In this document: one piece after another, positions 54,688 to 64,000 of the stretch
How the letters are laid out: every line of letters begins with the position of its first letter
How positions within the stretch are numbered: the first letter of the stretch is position 1
Program-made: the position numbers and the translations under genes
Assembly (NCBI GenBank): GCA_013215295.1
Contig: JABSOZ010000008.1
Location: 62,001-126,000 of the forward strand
Direction of reading: 5' to 3'
Origin: Colwellia sp.
GTDB lineage: Bacteria; Pseudomonadota; Gammaproteobacteria; Enterobacterales; Alteromonadaceae
Length of the DNA: 64,000 nt
Notes under the pieces: generated by a model
The model's input: the letters and a program-made list of their open reading frames with translations, nothing else
What the model was told of the DNA's origin: nothing
Database searches by the model: none

Positions 54688-57600
54688 TTACTGTGCTTGA
54701 ACGCGAAGTTCAGCAGAAGAACGACTACGATGACCTAATAAGGTTTTAACATCGGTTGCCGTAGGTTTAACTAATTTAAATTTCGGTGCGTACGCAGCAA
54801 AATTACTTAAAATGTCTTGTGCTCTCGCACTACCTGTTTCATCAAAATGTTGATTGATAATGCCACGTAAATGTTCTTGGTGAATAGTAAGGTCGCCAAT
54901 GGGTAATAATTCGATGGATTCACTGTTTAAGCGAACATCTAAGTCATCAGCTTCATCTAATACATAAGCAAAACCGCCGGTCATACCCGCACCGAAATTC
55001 ACACCTACTTGTCCAATAATTGTAACTATTCCGCCGGTCATATATTCACAAGCGTGATCGCCTGTACCCTCAATAACTGCTTGGGCACCTGAGTTACGTA
55101 CCGCAAAGCGTTCACCTGCACGGCCACAGCCGTATAGTTTTCCACCGGTTGCACCATATAAACAAGTATTACCCATGATCATAGTTTCATGACTTAAATA
55201 CTCAACACCCTTTGGAGGCTTAATGGTTAGCTTACCGCCCGCCATACCTTTACCCACGTAGTCATTAGCATCACCTGTCAGTGTCATTTCTAGACCACCC
55301 GCATTCCACACACCAAAACTTTGTCCAGCGGTTCCAATAAGATGGATGTGAATAGGGGACGACGCCATACCCTGATCGCCATGGTGACGAGCAATTTCAC
55401 CTGATAAAGATGCGCCAACAGATCGATCTGTGTTTCGTATGCTAAAACGGAATTCACCGCCTTTGCTATGAGAAACTGCATCAGTACAAGTTGCTAGTAT
55501 TTCTTTATTCAATATGCCTTTATCAAAAGGGTTGTTTTCTTCTTTGTGATACAGTGCCGTATCTTTACCTGCAACAACAGGCGCAATAATAGGTGATAAA
55601 TCAAGTTTTTGTTGCTTGGCTGTGATGCCTGTCAGTTGCACTAATAAGTCAGTTCGTCCAATAATAGCTGTTAAGCTTTCAACGCCTAACCTCGCTAAAA
55701 TTTCACGTACATCTTGAGCAATAAACTTAAAATAGCTCATGACTTGTTCTGGTAAACCTTTAAAGTACTTTTCACGCAATACATCGTCTTGCGTTGCTAC
55801 ACCTGTAGCACAGTTGTTTAAATGACAAATACGGAGGAATTTACAACCTAGTGTCACCATAGGAGCCGTACCAAAACCAAAGCTCTCAGCACCTAAAATT
55901 GCGGCTTTAACAATATCGATACCGGTTTTCAAACCACCATCAACTTGCAAACGCACTTTATGACGTAAGCCGTTAGTGACGAGTGACTGATGTGCTTCAG
56001 CTAAACCTAATTCCCAAGGACAGCCTGCATATTTCACCGATGTTAAAGGGCTTGCTGCAGTGCCACCATCGTAGCCGGAAATGGTAATAAAATCGGCGTA
56101 TGCCTTTGCAACGCCTGACGCTATTGTACCAACACCGGGGCCTGATACGAGTTTCACCGAAATAACCGCTCTAGGGTTCACTTGCTTTAAATCAAAAATA
56201 AGTTGGGCTAAATCTTCAATTGAATAAATGTCGTGATGGGGTGGTGGAGAAATTAATGTCACACCAGGTACTGAAAATCGTAATTTTGCGATTAACGGTG
56301 AAACTTTATCACCAGGTAGTTGACCACCTTCGCCAGGTTTTGCACCCTGAGCGACTTTAATTTGCAGTACGTCAGCATTAACTAAGTAATGTGGCGTAAC
56401 ACCAAAGCGACCAGAAGCAATTTGTTTAATTCGAGAATTTTTAACGGTGCCAAAACGACGCTCGTCTTCGCCACCTTCGCCTGAATTTGAATAACCACCT
56501 AAGCGGTTCATGGCAATAGCTAATGCTTCATGCGCTTCTGGGCTTAGTGCACCTATTGACATTGCCGCACTGTCGAACCGTTTAAACATTTCAGTTTCAG
56601 GTTCAACTTTACTGATATCAATAGATTGAGTATTTTCTTTAAAGCCTAATAAATCACGTAATGTCGCTGCAGGACGATTATTTACTTCATCAGCAAATTG
56701 ACGATAGTCCGCATAATCACCAGTCTGTACAGCTTTTTGTAAGTAGGTCACAACATCTGGGTTGTAGGCGTGATATTCACCACCATGCACGTATTTGAGT
56801 AATCCGCCGTGGTTTACTTTTTGATGCGCTAGAAAGGCTTTACGAGCTAGATTTATATTATCTTGTTCTATATCTGAAAAGTCAGCTCCTTGAATTCGAC
56901 TCGGTAAATCAGGGAAACATAACTGCATGATGTTTTGGTGTAAACCGATGATTTCAAATAAGCCAGCACAACGATAACTCGCTATTGTTGATATGCCCAT
57001 TTTTGATAATATTTTCAACAGACCTTTATTGATACCATCGCGATAATTCATCACCGCTTGGCGAGCTGTTAAATCAATTTGTCCTTGGTCGACTAATTGT
57101 TCAATGGTTTCAAAAGCAAGATATGGGTAAACTGCTGTTGCACCTAAGCCAAGTAATACAGCAAAGTGATGAGAGTCACGTGCTGATGCTGTTTCAACAA
57201 TAATGTTAGAGTCACAACGTAATTGCTTTACAACTAAACGTTGTTGTACGGCACCTACTGCCATCGCTGCCGGTATAGGTAACATCCCTTTATGAATTTG
57301 ACGATCTGAAAGTACTAGAATAACCGTATTTTTGTCACGAACTAATGTTTCAGCTTCATCACACAAACGGATGATTGCTGCTTCTAAACCTTCATCAGTG
57401 TCGTAATTTAATGTTAGGGTATCACTGCGATAATGCTCAGGATCAAGCTCTCTAAGTTGCTTTAATCCGGTATACATTAATATTGGCGTCGCAAATAAAA
57501 TACGATCCGCATGCCCAGTTGTTTCGTTGAACACGTTATGTTCGCGGCCAATACAGGTACCTAAAGACATAACGTATCGTTCACGTAATGGGTCAATAGG

Positions 57601-59145
57601 TGGATTTGTTACTTGCGCAAATTGCTGGCGAAAATAATCAAAAATTGTACGAGGCTGGCTTGAAAGTACGGCCATTGGGGTATCGTCACCCATAGAACCT
57701 GTAGCTTCTATACCATTTTCAGCTAATGTTTTAACGATTTGTTGAATTTCTTCATAGCTGTAGTTAAACATTTTGTGATATTGCGACATCGTTCTGTCGT
57801 CAAATACACGCTTGCCTATAAGTTCAGCATCGAGTTTGTGAAAGGGTACTAATCGGCGAATATTTTTATCTAACCATTCACGATATGGGTGGCGAACTTT
57901 TAGCTCTTCATCGATATCGGTAGAGGTAAATATTTTACCTGTGTAAGTGTCGATAGCAAGCATTTCACCCGGTCCAACGCGGCCTTTTTCAATCACCTCG
58001 TCTTCGCCGTAATCCCAAATTCCTACTTCTGACGCTAGTGTGATAAAACCATCGCGAGTGATAACGTAACGAGCCGGACGTAAACCATTTCGATCTAAAT
58101 TACAGGCAACATGTCGGCCATTGGTAACAACAACACCTGCAGGTCCGTCCCATGGTTCCATATGCATAGAATTAAATTCATAAAATGCTTTTAAGTCATC
58201 ATCCATTAATGGACTGTTTTGCCAAGCTGGTGGCATTAGCAAACGCATACCTCGGAATAGATCCATACCGCCAGCGAGGAATAATTCGAGCATATTATCT
58301 AAAGATGATGAGTCAGAACCACTTTCATTAACAAAGGGTGCTGCATCTTGTAGATCAGGTAATAAAGGTGACTTGAATTTGTGTGTACGAGCACGACTCC
58401 ACTGGCGATTACCCTTAATCGTATTAATTTCACCATTATGAGCTAAGTATCGGAAAGGTTGAGCTAAATGCCATAGGGGAGAAGTATTGGTTGAGAAGCG
58501 TTGATGGAAAACACAAATTGCTGTTTGCATTCGAATATCAGCAAGATCTAAATAAAAGTTAGGTAAATCTACCGGCATCATTAAGCCCTTGTAGATAGTG
58601 ACTAGACACGACAAGCTCGCAACATAAAAAACGCTATCTTGAATTCGCTTCTCTGCACGACGACGTGCCATGTATAAACGGCGTTCTAAATCACGATTTC
58701 TCCAGCCGGGAGGAGCATCAACAAAAACTTGCTCTATTTGTGGCATGTTATTCGTTGCCGTTTCACCTAACATTGAAGCATCAGTCGGAACGATGCGCCA
58801 GCCAATCAGTGTGAGGGTTTCATTTGCCAATTCTTCTTCAAGAATTTTTTTACTTACTGAGGCTTGAATAGGATCAGGATTGAGGAAAACCATGCCGACT
58901 GCATATTTTCTGCCAAGCTTCCAATTGTTTTCTTCAGCAATAGCTCGGAAAAAAGTATCAGGTTTTTGCATTAACAAGCCACAGCCGTCGCCAGTTTTAC
59001 CGTCGGCGGCAATGCCACCGCGATGTTGCATACGGTCAAGGGCATGTATCGCCGTTTTAACAAGCTTATGACTTGCTTTACCGTGTTGGTGAGCAATTAA
59101 ACCAAACCCGCAGTTGTCTTTTTGAACGCTGTGATCGTAAAGCAT
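54688..59145 (-). CDS. gltB: Glutamate synthase [NADPH] large subunit
   Basis: A 1485-residue GltB. An 11-residue propeptide precedes the catalytic Cys12 of the type II glutamine amidotransferase domain (NCGFGLIAH). The central domain, the FMN-binding synthase domain (KPGEGGQLPGDKVSP, SGYDGGTAASPLTS), the 3Fe-4S Cys motif (GCKFLRICHLNNCATG) and the C-terminal beta-helix glutamate synthase domain (GGKLYGCGRAGERFAVRNSG) all appear in order. Length is as for E. coli GltB. It is the first gene of the gltBD operon. Confidence 0.97.
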   Translation of the reverse strand: MLYDHSVQKDNCGFGLIAHQHGKASHKLVKTAIHALDRMQHRGGIAADGKTGDGCGLLMQKPDTFFRAIAEENNWKLGRKYAVGMVFLNPDPIQASVSKKILEEELANETLTLIGWRIVPTDASMLGETATNNMPQIEQVFVDAPPGWRNRDLERRLYMARRRAEKRIQDSVFYVASLSCLVTIYKGLMMPVDLPNFYLDLADIRMQTAICVFHQRFSTNTSPLWHLAQPFRYLAHNGEINTIKGNRQWSRARTHKFKSPLLPDLQDAAPFVNESGSDSSSLDNMLELFLAGGMDLFRGMRLLMPPAWQNSPLMDDDLKAFYEFNSMHMEPWDGPAGVVVTNGRHVACNLDRNGLRPARYVITRDGFITLASEVGIWDYGEDEVIEKGRVGPGEMLAIDTYTGKIFTSTDIDEELKVRHPYREWLDKNIRRLVPFHKLDAELIGKRVFDDRTMSQYHKMFNYSYEEIQQIVKTLAENGIEATGSMGDDTPMAVLSSQPRTIFDYFRQQFAQVTNPPIDPLRERYVMSLGTCIGREHNVFNETTGHADRILFATPILMYTGLKQLRELDPEHYRSDTLTLNYDTDEGLEAAIIRLCDEAETLVRDKNTVILVLSDRQIHKGMLPIPAAMAVGAVQQRLVVKQLRCDSNIIVETASARDSHHFAVLLGLGATAVYPYLAFETIEQLVDQGQIDLTARQAVMNYRDGINKGLLKILSKMGISTIASYRCAGLFEIIGLHQNIMQLCFPDLPSRIQGADFSDIEQDNINLARKAFLAHQKVNHGGLLKYVHGGEYHAYNPDVVTYLQKAVQTGDYADYRQFADEVNNRPAATLRDLLGFKENTQSIDISKVEPETEMFKRFDSAAMSIGALSPEAHEALAIAMNRLGGYSNSGEGGEDERRFGTVKNSRIKQIASGRFGVTPHYLVNADVLQIKVAQGAKPGEGGQLPGDKVSPLIAKLRFSVPGVTLISPPPHHDIYSIEDLAQLIFDLKQVNPRAVISVKLVSGPGVGTIASGVAKAYADFITISGYDGGTAASPLTSVKYAGCPWELGLAEAHQSLVTNGLRHKVRLQVDGGLKTGIDIVKAAILGAESFGFGTAPMVTLGCKFLRICHLNNCATGVATQDDVLREKYFKGLPEQVMSYFKFIAQDVREILARLGVESLTAIIGRTDLLVQLTGITAKQQKLDLSPIIAPVVAGKDTALYHKEENNPFDKGILNKEILATCTDAVSHSKGGEFRFSIRNTDRSVGASLSGEIARHHGDQGMASSPIHIHLIGTAGQSFGVWNAGGLEMTLTGDANDYVGKGMAGGKLTIKPPKGVEYLSHETMIMGNTCLYGATGGKLYGCGRAGERFAVRNSGAQAVIEGTGDHACEYMTGGIVTIIGQVGVNFGAGMTGGFAYVLDEADDLDVRLNSESIELLPIGDLTIHQEHLRGIINQHFDETGSARAQDILSNFAAYAPKFKLVKPTATDVKTLLGHRSRSSAELRVQAQ

Positions 59146-59635
59146 ATTGTTATATTTTCCTCAATAAATAACCACTTAAGAACATAGAATATGATGAAAG
59201 AATAAAATTATACAAAAGCTGCATAAATACTCTGTTTTCACTCAAGTGGAACCTTTAACAATAAACACTTATAGAGAAAAGGTCAATAAAAATAGAGTAT
59301 TTGCTCGTAGTTTTTTTACATTTTTACAAGGTATTGTTTTGCAAGGTTTTTTGCGTGGTTGGTATGCATTATCTTATTATATTTAGGTTGTTATATGATA
59401 TTAGTTGCTGTTTTTAGCCAACTAACAATCACTTTTGTTTGCTTTGTTGTAATTTAATTACATTTTAAATTGTGTTAGTGAAAGTTAAAGAAAGAATTCA
59501 CTTAAGTTGTTATTCATTTTTTATTCAGTGATGTATATACAAGGTATTGGGGAAGGCTCTGAGGGGGAGTCATAAAAAAAGCCAGTAATAATTACTGGCT
59601 TTTAAAATACATTTGAATGTCTAAAAGGTATTGTC
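59146..59635 (-). other. Intergenic region between folE2 and gltB
   Basis: About 490 bp. It holds the folE2 terminator (59579-59606) and the promoter region of gltB; no gene or RNA was recognised. AT-rich throughout. Confidence 0.5.
59579..59606 (-). terminator. Terminator after folE2
   Basis: AAGCCAGTAAT pairs with ATTACTGGCTT. On the minus strand it is followed by a run of Ts, about 30 bp after the folE2 stop. Confidence 0.85.
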
Positions 59636-60559
59636 TTAAGGTTGGTATCCGCCTTCAATGCCTTTTGTGGTAATACTTACAGCATCATGGGCATGTAAAG
59701 ATTCAAGATGATTGATACGAAGCCAAAAGTCGTCGTATTCAGCGGCTTGGTTCATGGCATGCTGTAAGCGACGTGCTGCATCTTCACAAAACATTAAGTT
59801 TTGTCCATTAAGGCGTGCGAACTCTTGTTCATCTTCACGTTTAACGGCTGCTTGAACAGGTGTTTTTAAACAGCCTTCAATGATATCTACTACAGCAGTA
59901 ATGGGGAATTCGCTGGTATTGGCATTGAGTTTAACTTTTAATTCAGCGACTGACCGCTGACTATGCGGCGTGGCAACTATACCATCTGTCGTTCCAAGCC
60001 ACTCGTGGATAGAATCTAAATTGGCTTGTTGCTCATTAAACTTTTCTTTAAAAGCTTTTTGGATTAATTGTCTAGCAAGTGCAGCAGAACAAGGGCAAGT
60101 AGATGAATATTTAACATCAACAGATAGCTCAATATCAAGTTTTCCTTTATTTAAGCGGCCAGTTAAGGTTACTGGATATGCTTTCCAGCCTTGTTTGCCA
60201 CTGACTAATGATTTTCTTCTTAGATGATAGTCGAAGCGAAATTGTACTTTCGCGTTATCACTCAGGTCATGATGGCTACTGATGAAGCCGTCAAGTAAAG
60301 TGACTAAGCTTTGAAAGTCTAATGTGTTACTGGTAGAAAGTTCGTCAAGCAGCAAATATAGGCGAGACATATGAATGCCTTTCGCTTGTGGCTCTTTTAA
60401 GTTTACATACGCGTCAACAAAAGCAGAAACCATTCGCTCATTTTCACCTTTAGAAGCAACCATTATAGGCATTTCGATATTACTCATACCAACCCAGTCG
60501 AGGGTACCTTCGGTTTGAGCTGTAGTGTGATTGGCGATATCGGGCATTAATGTTGACAT
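59636..60559 (-). CDS. folE2: GTP cyclohydrolase FolE2 (type IB)
   Basis: A 307-residue FolE2, the metal-flexible GTP cyclohydrolase that starts folate synthesis. [12 protein letters not shown] at the start, [13 protein letters not shown] (metal-binding Cys region) and [12 protein letters not shown] are family markers. GGAG upstream of ATG 60559 supports the start. FolE2 can replace zinc-dependent FolE under zinc limitation. I see no clear Zur box before it. Confidence 0.93.
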   Translation of the reverse strand: MSTLMPDIANHTTAQTEGTLDWVGMSNIEMPIMVASKGENERMVSAFVDAYVNLKEPQAKGIHMSRLYLLLDELSTSNTLDFQSLVTLLDGFISSHHDLSDNAKVQFRFDYHLRRKSLVSGKQGWKAYPVTLTGRLNKGKLDIELSVDVKYSSTCPCSAALARQLIQKAFKEKFNEQQANLDSIHEWLGTTDGIVATPHSQRSVAELKVKLNANTSEFPITAVVDIIEGCLKTPVQAAVKREDEQEFARLNGQNLMFCEDAARRLQHAMNQAAEYDDFWLRINHLESLHAHDAVSITTKGIEGGYQP

Positions 60560-60854
60560 TTCTACTCCAGTATTTCTAACGCGTTATGTAAAGGGCTTTT
60601 TGAAACTTCAGTACACAACATACTTATTAAGGGCGCATATTCTAACGCATATTTACTTGTAGATATAGGCACAGTTATTTTTTAAGTATTTTAAGGTGGT
60701 AATTTGACGAAAGTCTAGGTGTTCATGAGGTTTTAGTGTTTTAGAAGATTGAAAATTGATAAAAATGAAAGACATTTGTTTAATGACATCAGTATATATC
60801 TTGTTACAATAAACAAAATATTCACCACTATAAATATAATAAAAGGTAGAATTT
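60560..60854. other. Intergenic region between folE2 and the HPt gene
   Basis: About 295 bp between divergent genes, AT-rich. Nothing recognised apart from the presumed promoters. Confidence 0.4.
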
Positions 60855-61202
60855 GTGGATTATATTGAACAGTTAGATGTTAATTTATTAGACGGGTATT
60901 TAGAGAGTCTGGGTGTAGAGATTGTTGAGCAAATGTTGGAATTATATATCCAGCAATCAATTACCTATCTTGACGATATGTCAGACTCGCTTGAGAAAAA
61001 GTCACAAGAATTGTGGGAAGAGCGATGCCATAAAATGAAAGGCGCTACAGGTAGCGTGGGTTTGTTAACTGCTCATGCAAAATTAGTTGCAATAGAGAAA
61101 ATCTCAGGTCAATGGGCTGAAAAATCAACATATATGTCAGAGTTAATTGAAATAAATAGCAAAGCGATTGCAGCCTTTAAAGCATGGTTGGCATCAAAGT
61201 AA
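60855..61202 (+). CDS. Stand-alone histidine phosphotransfer (HPt) protein, HptA-like
   Basis: A 115-residue, all-helical HPt domain with no other part. The phosphorylated residue is His59 in RCHKMKGATGSVGL, the typical HxxKG pattern. Start is GTG 60855 with AAGG upstream. HPt proteins pass phosphate from a hybrid kinase to a response regulator. It is convergent with arcA, 80 bp away; in Shewanella a separate HptA serves the ArcS kinase and ArcA. A role in the Arc relay is therefore likely here, but is inferred from location and size. Confidence 0.85.
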   Translation: MDYIEQLDVNLLDGYLESLGVEIVEQMLELYIQQSITYLDDMSDSLEKKSQELWEERCHKMKGATGSVGLLTAHAKLVAIEKISGQWAEKSTYMSELIEINSKAIAAFKAWLASK

Positions 61203-61222
61203 ATTAATTAAATTCTTAAAAT

Positions 61223-61255
61223 AAAAAGGGGAAGCAACTTTTGCTTCCCCTTTTT
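61223..61255. terminator. Bidirectional terminator between the HPt gene and arcA
   Basis: AAAAAGGGGAAGCAA / TTGCTTCCCCTTTTT: a 15-bp stem with a 3-nt loop and T-runs on both strands, placed between convergent stops. Confidence 0.92.
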
Positions 61256-61282
61256 AATTATTTATTTCTATTGGCGAAACGT

Positions 61283-61984
61283 TTAATCAACACTGCCAAT
61301 AAAACGATAACCTTCACCATGAATGGTATTAATTAATTCAGGAGCATCTGGTACAGATTCGAAGTGTTTACGTAAGCGTCTTATCGTTACATCAACGGTG
61401 CGATCGTTTGAACGAAGATCTCTTCCCGTCATTTCTTTTATAAGTTGCTGTCGAGTTACAATTTGACCAGTATTTTCAATCAATAATCGTAAAGCACGAT
61501 ATTCACCACGAGGAATAGCCAGTATTTGTCCGTCAGGTGCTGTCATTTTTCTGGAATTTCCGTCAAGTGACCATCCATTGAAAGTTATGACAGCTTTCTC
61601 AGTTTCATTCTTAGTTTGACCAATTCGGTTAAGAATATTACGCGCTCTAATCGTCAATTCACGAGGATTGAACGGTTTTGTCAAATAGTCATCAGCGCCT
61701 ATTTCTAGACCAAGAATTTTATCGATGTCGCTATCACGACCGGTAAGGAATATTAATCCCATGTCATTGTTGCTCGTTAATTCTCTCGCTAATAATAAAC
61801 CATTTTTACCCGGAAGGTTGATATCCATAATGACTAAATTAATAGTATTTTTCTTTAATTGGCTATCCATGCTCTCACCGTCGGTAGACTCTGATACTTG
61901 ATAGCCTTCAGCTTCAAATAAGTTACGTAGGTTAAAGCGTGTGACATCTTCGTCTTCTACGATGAGTATGTGAGGTTTTTGCAT
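61283..61984 (-). CDS. arcA: Aerobic respiration control response regulator ArcA
   Basis: A 233-residue OmpR/PhoB-type response regulator closely resembling E. coli ArcA. The N-terminus is [20 protein letters not shown], the phospho-acceptor is Asp54 in [12 protein letters not shown], and the conserved [12 protein letters not shown] links to a winged-helix DNA-binding domain (about 135-233; [17 protein letters not shown]). It controls aerobic and anaerobic respiratory genes, including oxidases such as the cox operon in this window (possible target). No arcB is visible; the stand-alone HPt gene is convergent with it, and a sensor kinase gene lies upstream on the same strand, 220 bp away. Confidence 0.96.
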   Translation of the reverse strand: MQKPHILIVEDEDVTRFNLRNLFEAEGYQVSESTDGESMDSQLKKNTINLVIMDINLPGKNGLLLARELTSNNDMGLIFLTGRDSDIDKILGLEIGADDYLTKPFNPRELTIRARNILNRIGQTKNETEKAVITFNGWSLDGNSRKMTAPDGQILAIPRGEYRALRLLIENTGQIVTRQQLIKEMTGRDLRSNDRTVDVTIRRLRKHFESVPDAPELINTIHGEGYRFIGSVD

Positions 61985-62204
61985 CTTATTATTTCCATTC
62001 TCTATGTATTTAGCAATAATGTTTACTATATGTTAGTTATAGCTGAAAAATATATTAACGCTATGTTGCAAATACGGATTGTGTTAATTATTTATACAAT
62101 TAATTGTATGGTATAGAACCACTAACTAAAAAACAATCATGTTTGTTGACTTTATTATTTATCAACAAGAATTTATCAGCTTAACGTTAATTTTATTCAA
62201 TGGC

Positions 62205-63818
62205 TTAGGTTGGAATACTAATTTTGAAATGCACCCCAGTTTCAATTTCCCTACTGAATGATATTTTACCACCTAAAGCTTGTGTGACAAGATTGTAAAC
62301 AAGGTGCAAACCTAGACCACTACCGCCAGAACCTCGTTTAGTTGTTGTAAAAGGCTCAAAAATTTTATTCATAATAGAAGGCTCAATGCCCCTACCGTCA
62401 TCTTGATAGTCAATCGTTAGCATGTCGCTAGCAATACTCACTTGTATTGTTATAACACCATGATCCCTTTCATCAAAGCCATGAGTAATTGAGTTGAGAA
62501 TTAAGTTAATAATAATTTGGTTTATCGGACCAGGTTTGCTGGTAATACTTAGTTCGCTTTGACAATCTATATTAATAATATATGGCAAAGGATTCATTTG
62601 TGGCGCTAAAGTTAATAGTACTTCATCGAGCAAGTCTTTGATGTTAAACGTGCACGCCTTTTCACTTGTTTGATCTACGGCAACTTTTTTGAAGCTAGTA
62701 ATTAATTCTGCAGCACGTTTTAAATTACGATAAATAATGGCTGTATTTTCTTCCCCTTCAATGAGGAATTTTTTTAAATGGCTGGACTTTAAGGTTTTAT
62801 TGTCAAAAGCTTGTTTGATTTCTAATAAACGATCTGACAATAATGTAGAAGCTGTAACGCCTAAGCCTATCGGTGTATTTACTTCATGTGCTACCCCCGC
62901 AACCATATCGCCTAATGAAGCCATTTTTTCACTTTCAACCAGTTGTCCCTGAAACTGGTGAAGCTTTTCCAGTGTTGAAAGTAATTCATTGTTTGAATCT
63001 TTTAATGCCTGTGTGCGTGTATTTATTTTATCTTCGAGATCTTGATTTTGTTGGAAAGTGAGTTGCTTATCCTCTGATAATTTAGTGAGTTGTGTTTCAG
63101 CTCTATTAAGTAAAATATTGATGTTACGTACAAGAATATCAAGTTCTTTGAAAGGCATTGGATCAATGCGCAAGTTGAATTTTTTATGCTTAGAAATTTC
63201 TTGTATTTTATTTGATACTTCAGACATTGGACCGGTGATAAATCGATTGAGTGAGATTACCACTAACAGAGACGTTAAAATCAGAATAATAATTATGATA
63301 CTGAGTCGAAAGTACATATTACGTGTTACTTTCTGAATGTTTTCAGTATTTGTTTGTATGTAAACATAGCCCACAGTTTTCTCAAGATGAGTAATAGGCA
63401 CCATAAGTTCTATAGTCTGCGTCTGAGTTTGAAGATTGAATGTTGGTGAAGATAATTCTGAAAATTTGTCACTTTGGTTGAGTATACGAGCATTTATAGT
63501 GTTTTTGTTATAACTCGGAAATTTTTCTTTATTTTCAGGTTCGAGATGTATCTTATAAATATGAACATGATGAATATAAGGAACATACTCCAGCATTGAT
63601 AAATATTCATCAATCGAGTTAGTTTCATCATTAATAATATTGGCATTTGCTATAAGTTCTCCCCAATATACTGTGTTATTTATTGACTGCTTCTTAGCAT
63701 CTTCGATAAATAAATTACCGACGATAAAATAAGAAAGAATGACAAATAAAACAATGAAACCGATGATCATAATCACCAGTTTTCTTTTTAATGAGTGAAT
63801 GTTTTTCATTTTTTCCAT
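62205..63818 (-). CDS. Membrane sensor histidine kinase
   Basis: A 537-residue kinase: membrane helix (about 14-33), a periplasmic sensor region (about 34-175), second helix (about 178-198), HAMP (about 195-245), a coiled coil (about 245-310) and the kinase core. The phosphorylated His is in VAGVAHEVNTPIG. The ATPase domain has NLILNSITHG (N box), DDGRGI (G1), GGSGLGLHLV (G2). No receiver or HPt domain, so it is not an ArcB or ArcS type. It lies upstream of arcA on the same strand with 220 bp between, so pairing is uncertain. Confidence 0.88.
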   Translation of the reverse strand: MEKMKNIHSLKRKLVIMIIGFIVLFVILSYFIVGNLFIEDAKKQSINNTVYWGELIANANIINDETNSIDEYLSMLEYVPYIHHVHIYKIHLEPENKEKFPSYNKNTINARILNQSDKFSELSSPTFNLQTQTQTIELMVPITHLEKTVGYVYIQTNTENIQKVTRNMYFRLSIIIIILILTSLLVVISLNRFITGPMSEVSNKIQEISKHKKFNLRIDPMPFKELDILVRNINILLNRAETQLTKLSEDKQLTFQQNQDLEDKINTRTQALKDSNNELLSTLEKLHQFQGQLVESEKMASLGDMVAGVAHEVNTPIGLGVTASTLLSDRLLEIKQAFDNKTLKSSHLKKFLIEGEENTAIIYRNLKRAAELITSFKKVAVDQTSEKACTFNIKDLLDEVLLTLAPQMNPLPYIINIDCQSELSITSKPGPINQIIINLILNSITHGFDERDHGVITIQVSIASDMLTIDYQDDGRGIEPSIMNKIFEPFTTTKRGSGGSGLGLHLVYNLVTQALGGKISFSREIETGVHFKISIPT

Positions 63819-63852
63819 GCTTTTATAGTAACTTAAATTTTATATTGAGCAA

Positions 63853-64000
63853 TTAAATAGCACAATAATAAAGCGAGAAGCCTTTTTTCTTCGCTAAAAC
63901 TTGGGTGCGACCAATTTCTTTTTCCATTATTGGTTGATAACGCAAAAAGCTATTAGCGACAACTATTACATGCCCTTTCGGCTTTAAGTAAGGTTTTATT
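63853..64000 (-). CDS. rsmC: RsmC-like 16S rRNA methyltransferase, C-terminal fragment
   Basis: An incomplete gene cut by the window edge: the last 49 codons and stop. The translation (LKPKGHVIVVANSFLRYQP, then EIGRTQVLAKKKGFSLYYCAI in two parts) matches the C-terminus of RsmC/RlmG-type ribosomal RNA guanine-N2 methyltransferases, in which a hydrophobic strand after the catalytic region ends in an FxLYxA-like motif. The stop is 35 bp before the start of the sensor kinase gene. The symbol is tentative; RlmG is the main alternative. Confidence 0.65.
   Translation of the reverse strand, partial: IKPYLKPKGHVIVVANSFLRYQPIMEKEIGRTQVLAKKKGFSLYYCAI

Noticed and set aside
60560-60854. Zur box in front of folE2
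   Set aside because: Considered because FolE2 is often zinc-controlled, but no GATATGTTATAACATATC-like palindrome is visible.

Overview
The window looks like chromosome of a marine gammaproteobacterium of the order Alteromonadales, most likely Colwelliaceae (Colwellia/Thalassotalea type). This rests on the low GC content, a highly conserved ArcA, a diheme CoxB cytochrome oxidase operon, the bioH/comF/nfuA and pyrE/rph neighbourhoods, and many membrane-anchored winged-helix/beta-propeller regulators next to secreted enzymes and a TonB-dependent receptor. The genus is an inference; no rRNA or tRNA gene was recognised. I saw no phage, transposase or CRISPR array.

Layout. 0-4.4 kb: a small secreted Ser/Ala-rich protein divergent from an XRE regulator, a phospholipase D-family lipoprotein, a lipase-like hydrolase, and lexA behind two SOS boxes. 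4.4-13.9 kb: an aa3-type cytochrome c oxidase locus (coxB with two C-terminal heme c domains, coxA, ctaG, coxC, a DUF2909-type gene on the other strand, surf1-like, a thioredoxin-fold accessory gene, ctaA, ctaB, sco), with an FNR-type box upstream. 14-24.9 kb: a polysaccharide deacetylase, a MATE transporter, nfuA, an M14 peptidase, comF, bioH, a small unknown plus an SprA-type putative metalloprotease, pyrE and rph. 25-28 kb: a thioredoxin / Tat-exported gluconate-dehydrogenase-subunit-3-like / GMC oxidoreductase operon.

28-50 kb is the accessory region. It holds a DM13-domain lipoprotein and two esterase-TPR paralogues, one of which has lost its catalytic serine. Next come a ToxR/CadC-like winged-helix regulator with a TolB-like propeller, two tandem secreted metalloproteases with MAM domains, and a purple-acid-phosphatase-like enzyme that shares its C-terminal module with the second protease. 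A second winged-helix/propeller regulator is divergent from a TonB-dependent receptor, followed by a PPP-type phosphatase and an L-serine dehydratase. My main hypothesis is that 32-50 kb encodes uptake and breakdown of an extracellular phosphorylated protein or peptide: proteolysis, dephosphorylation, TonB import, then deamination of the released serine to pyruvate. This comes from gene content and order; nothing in the sequence proves it.

50-64 kb is mostly housekeeping: yceH, yicC, a periplasmic binding protein, gltD, gltB and folE2. It ends with a stand-alone HPt protein convergent with arcA, a sensor kinase, and the 3' end of an rsmC-like methyltransferase running off the edge. The HPt gene beside arcA suggests an atypical Arc phosphorelay like the ArcS/HptA/ArcA arrangement of Shewanella. 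Together with the FNR box upstream of the oxidase operon, it makes aerobic/anaerobic switching a theme at both ends of the window.
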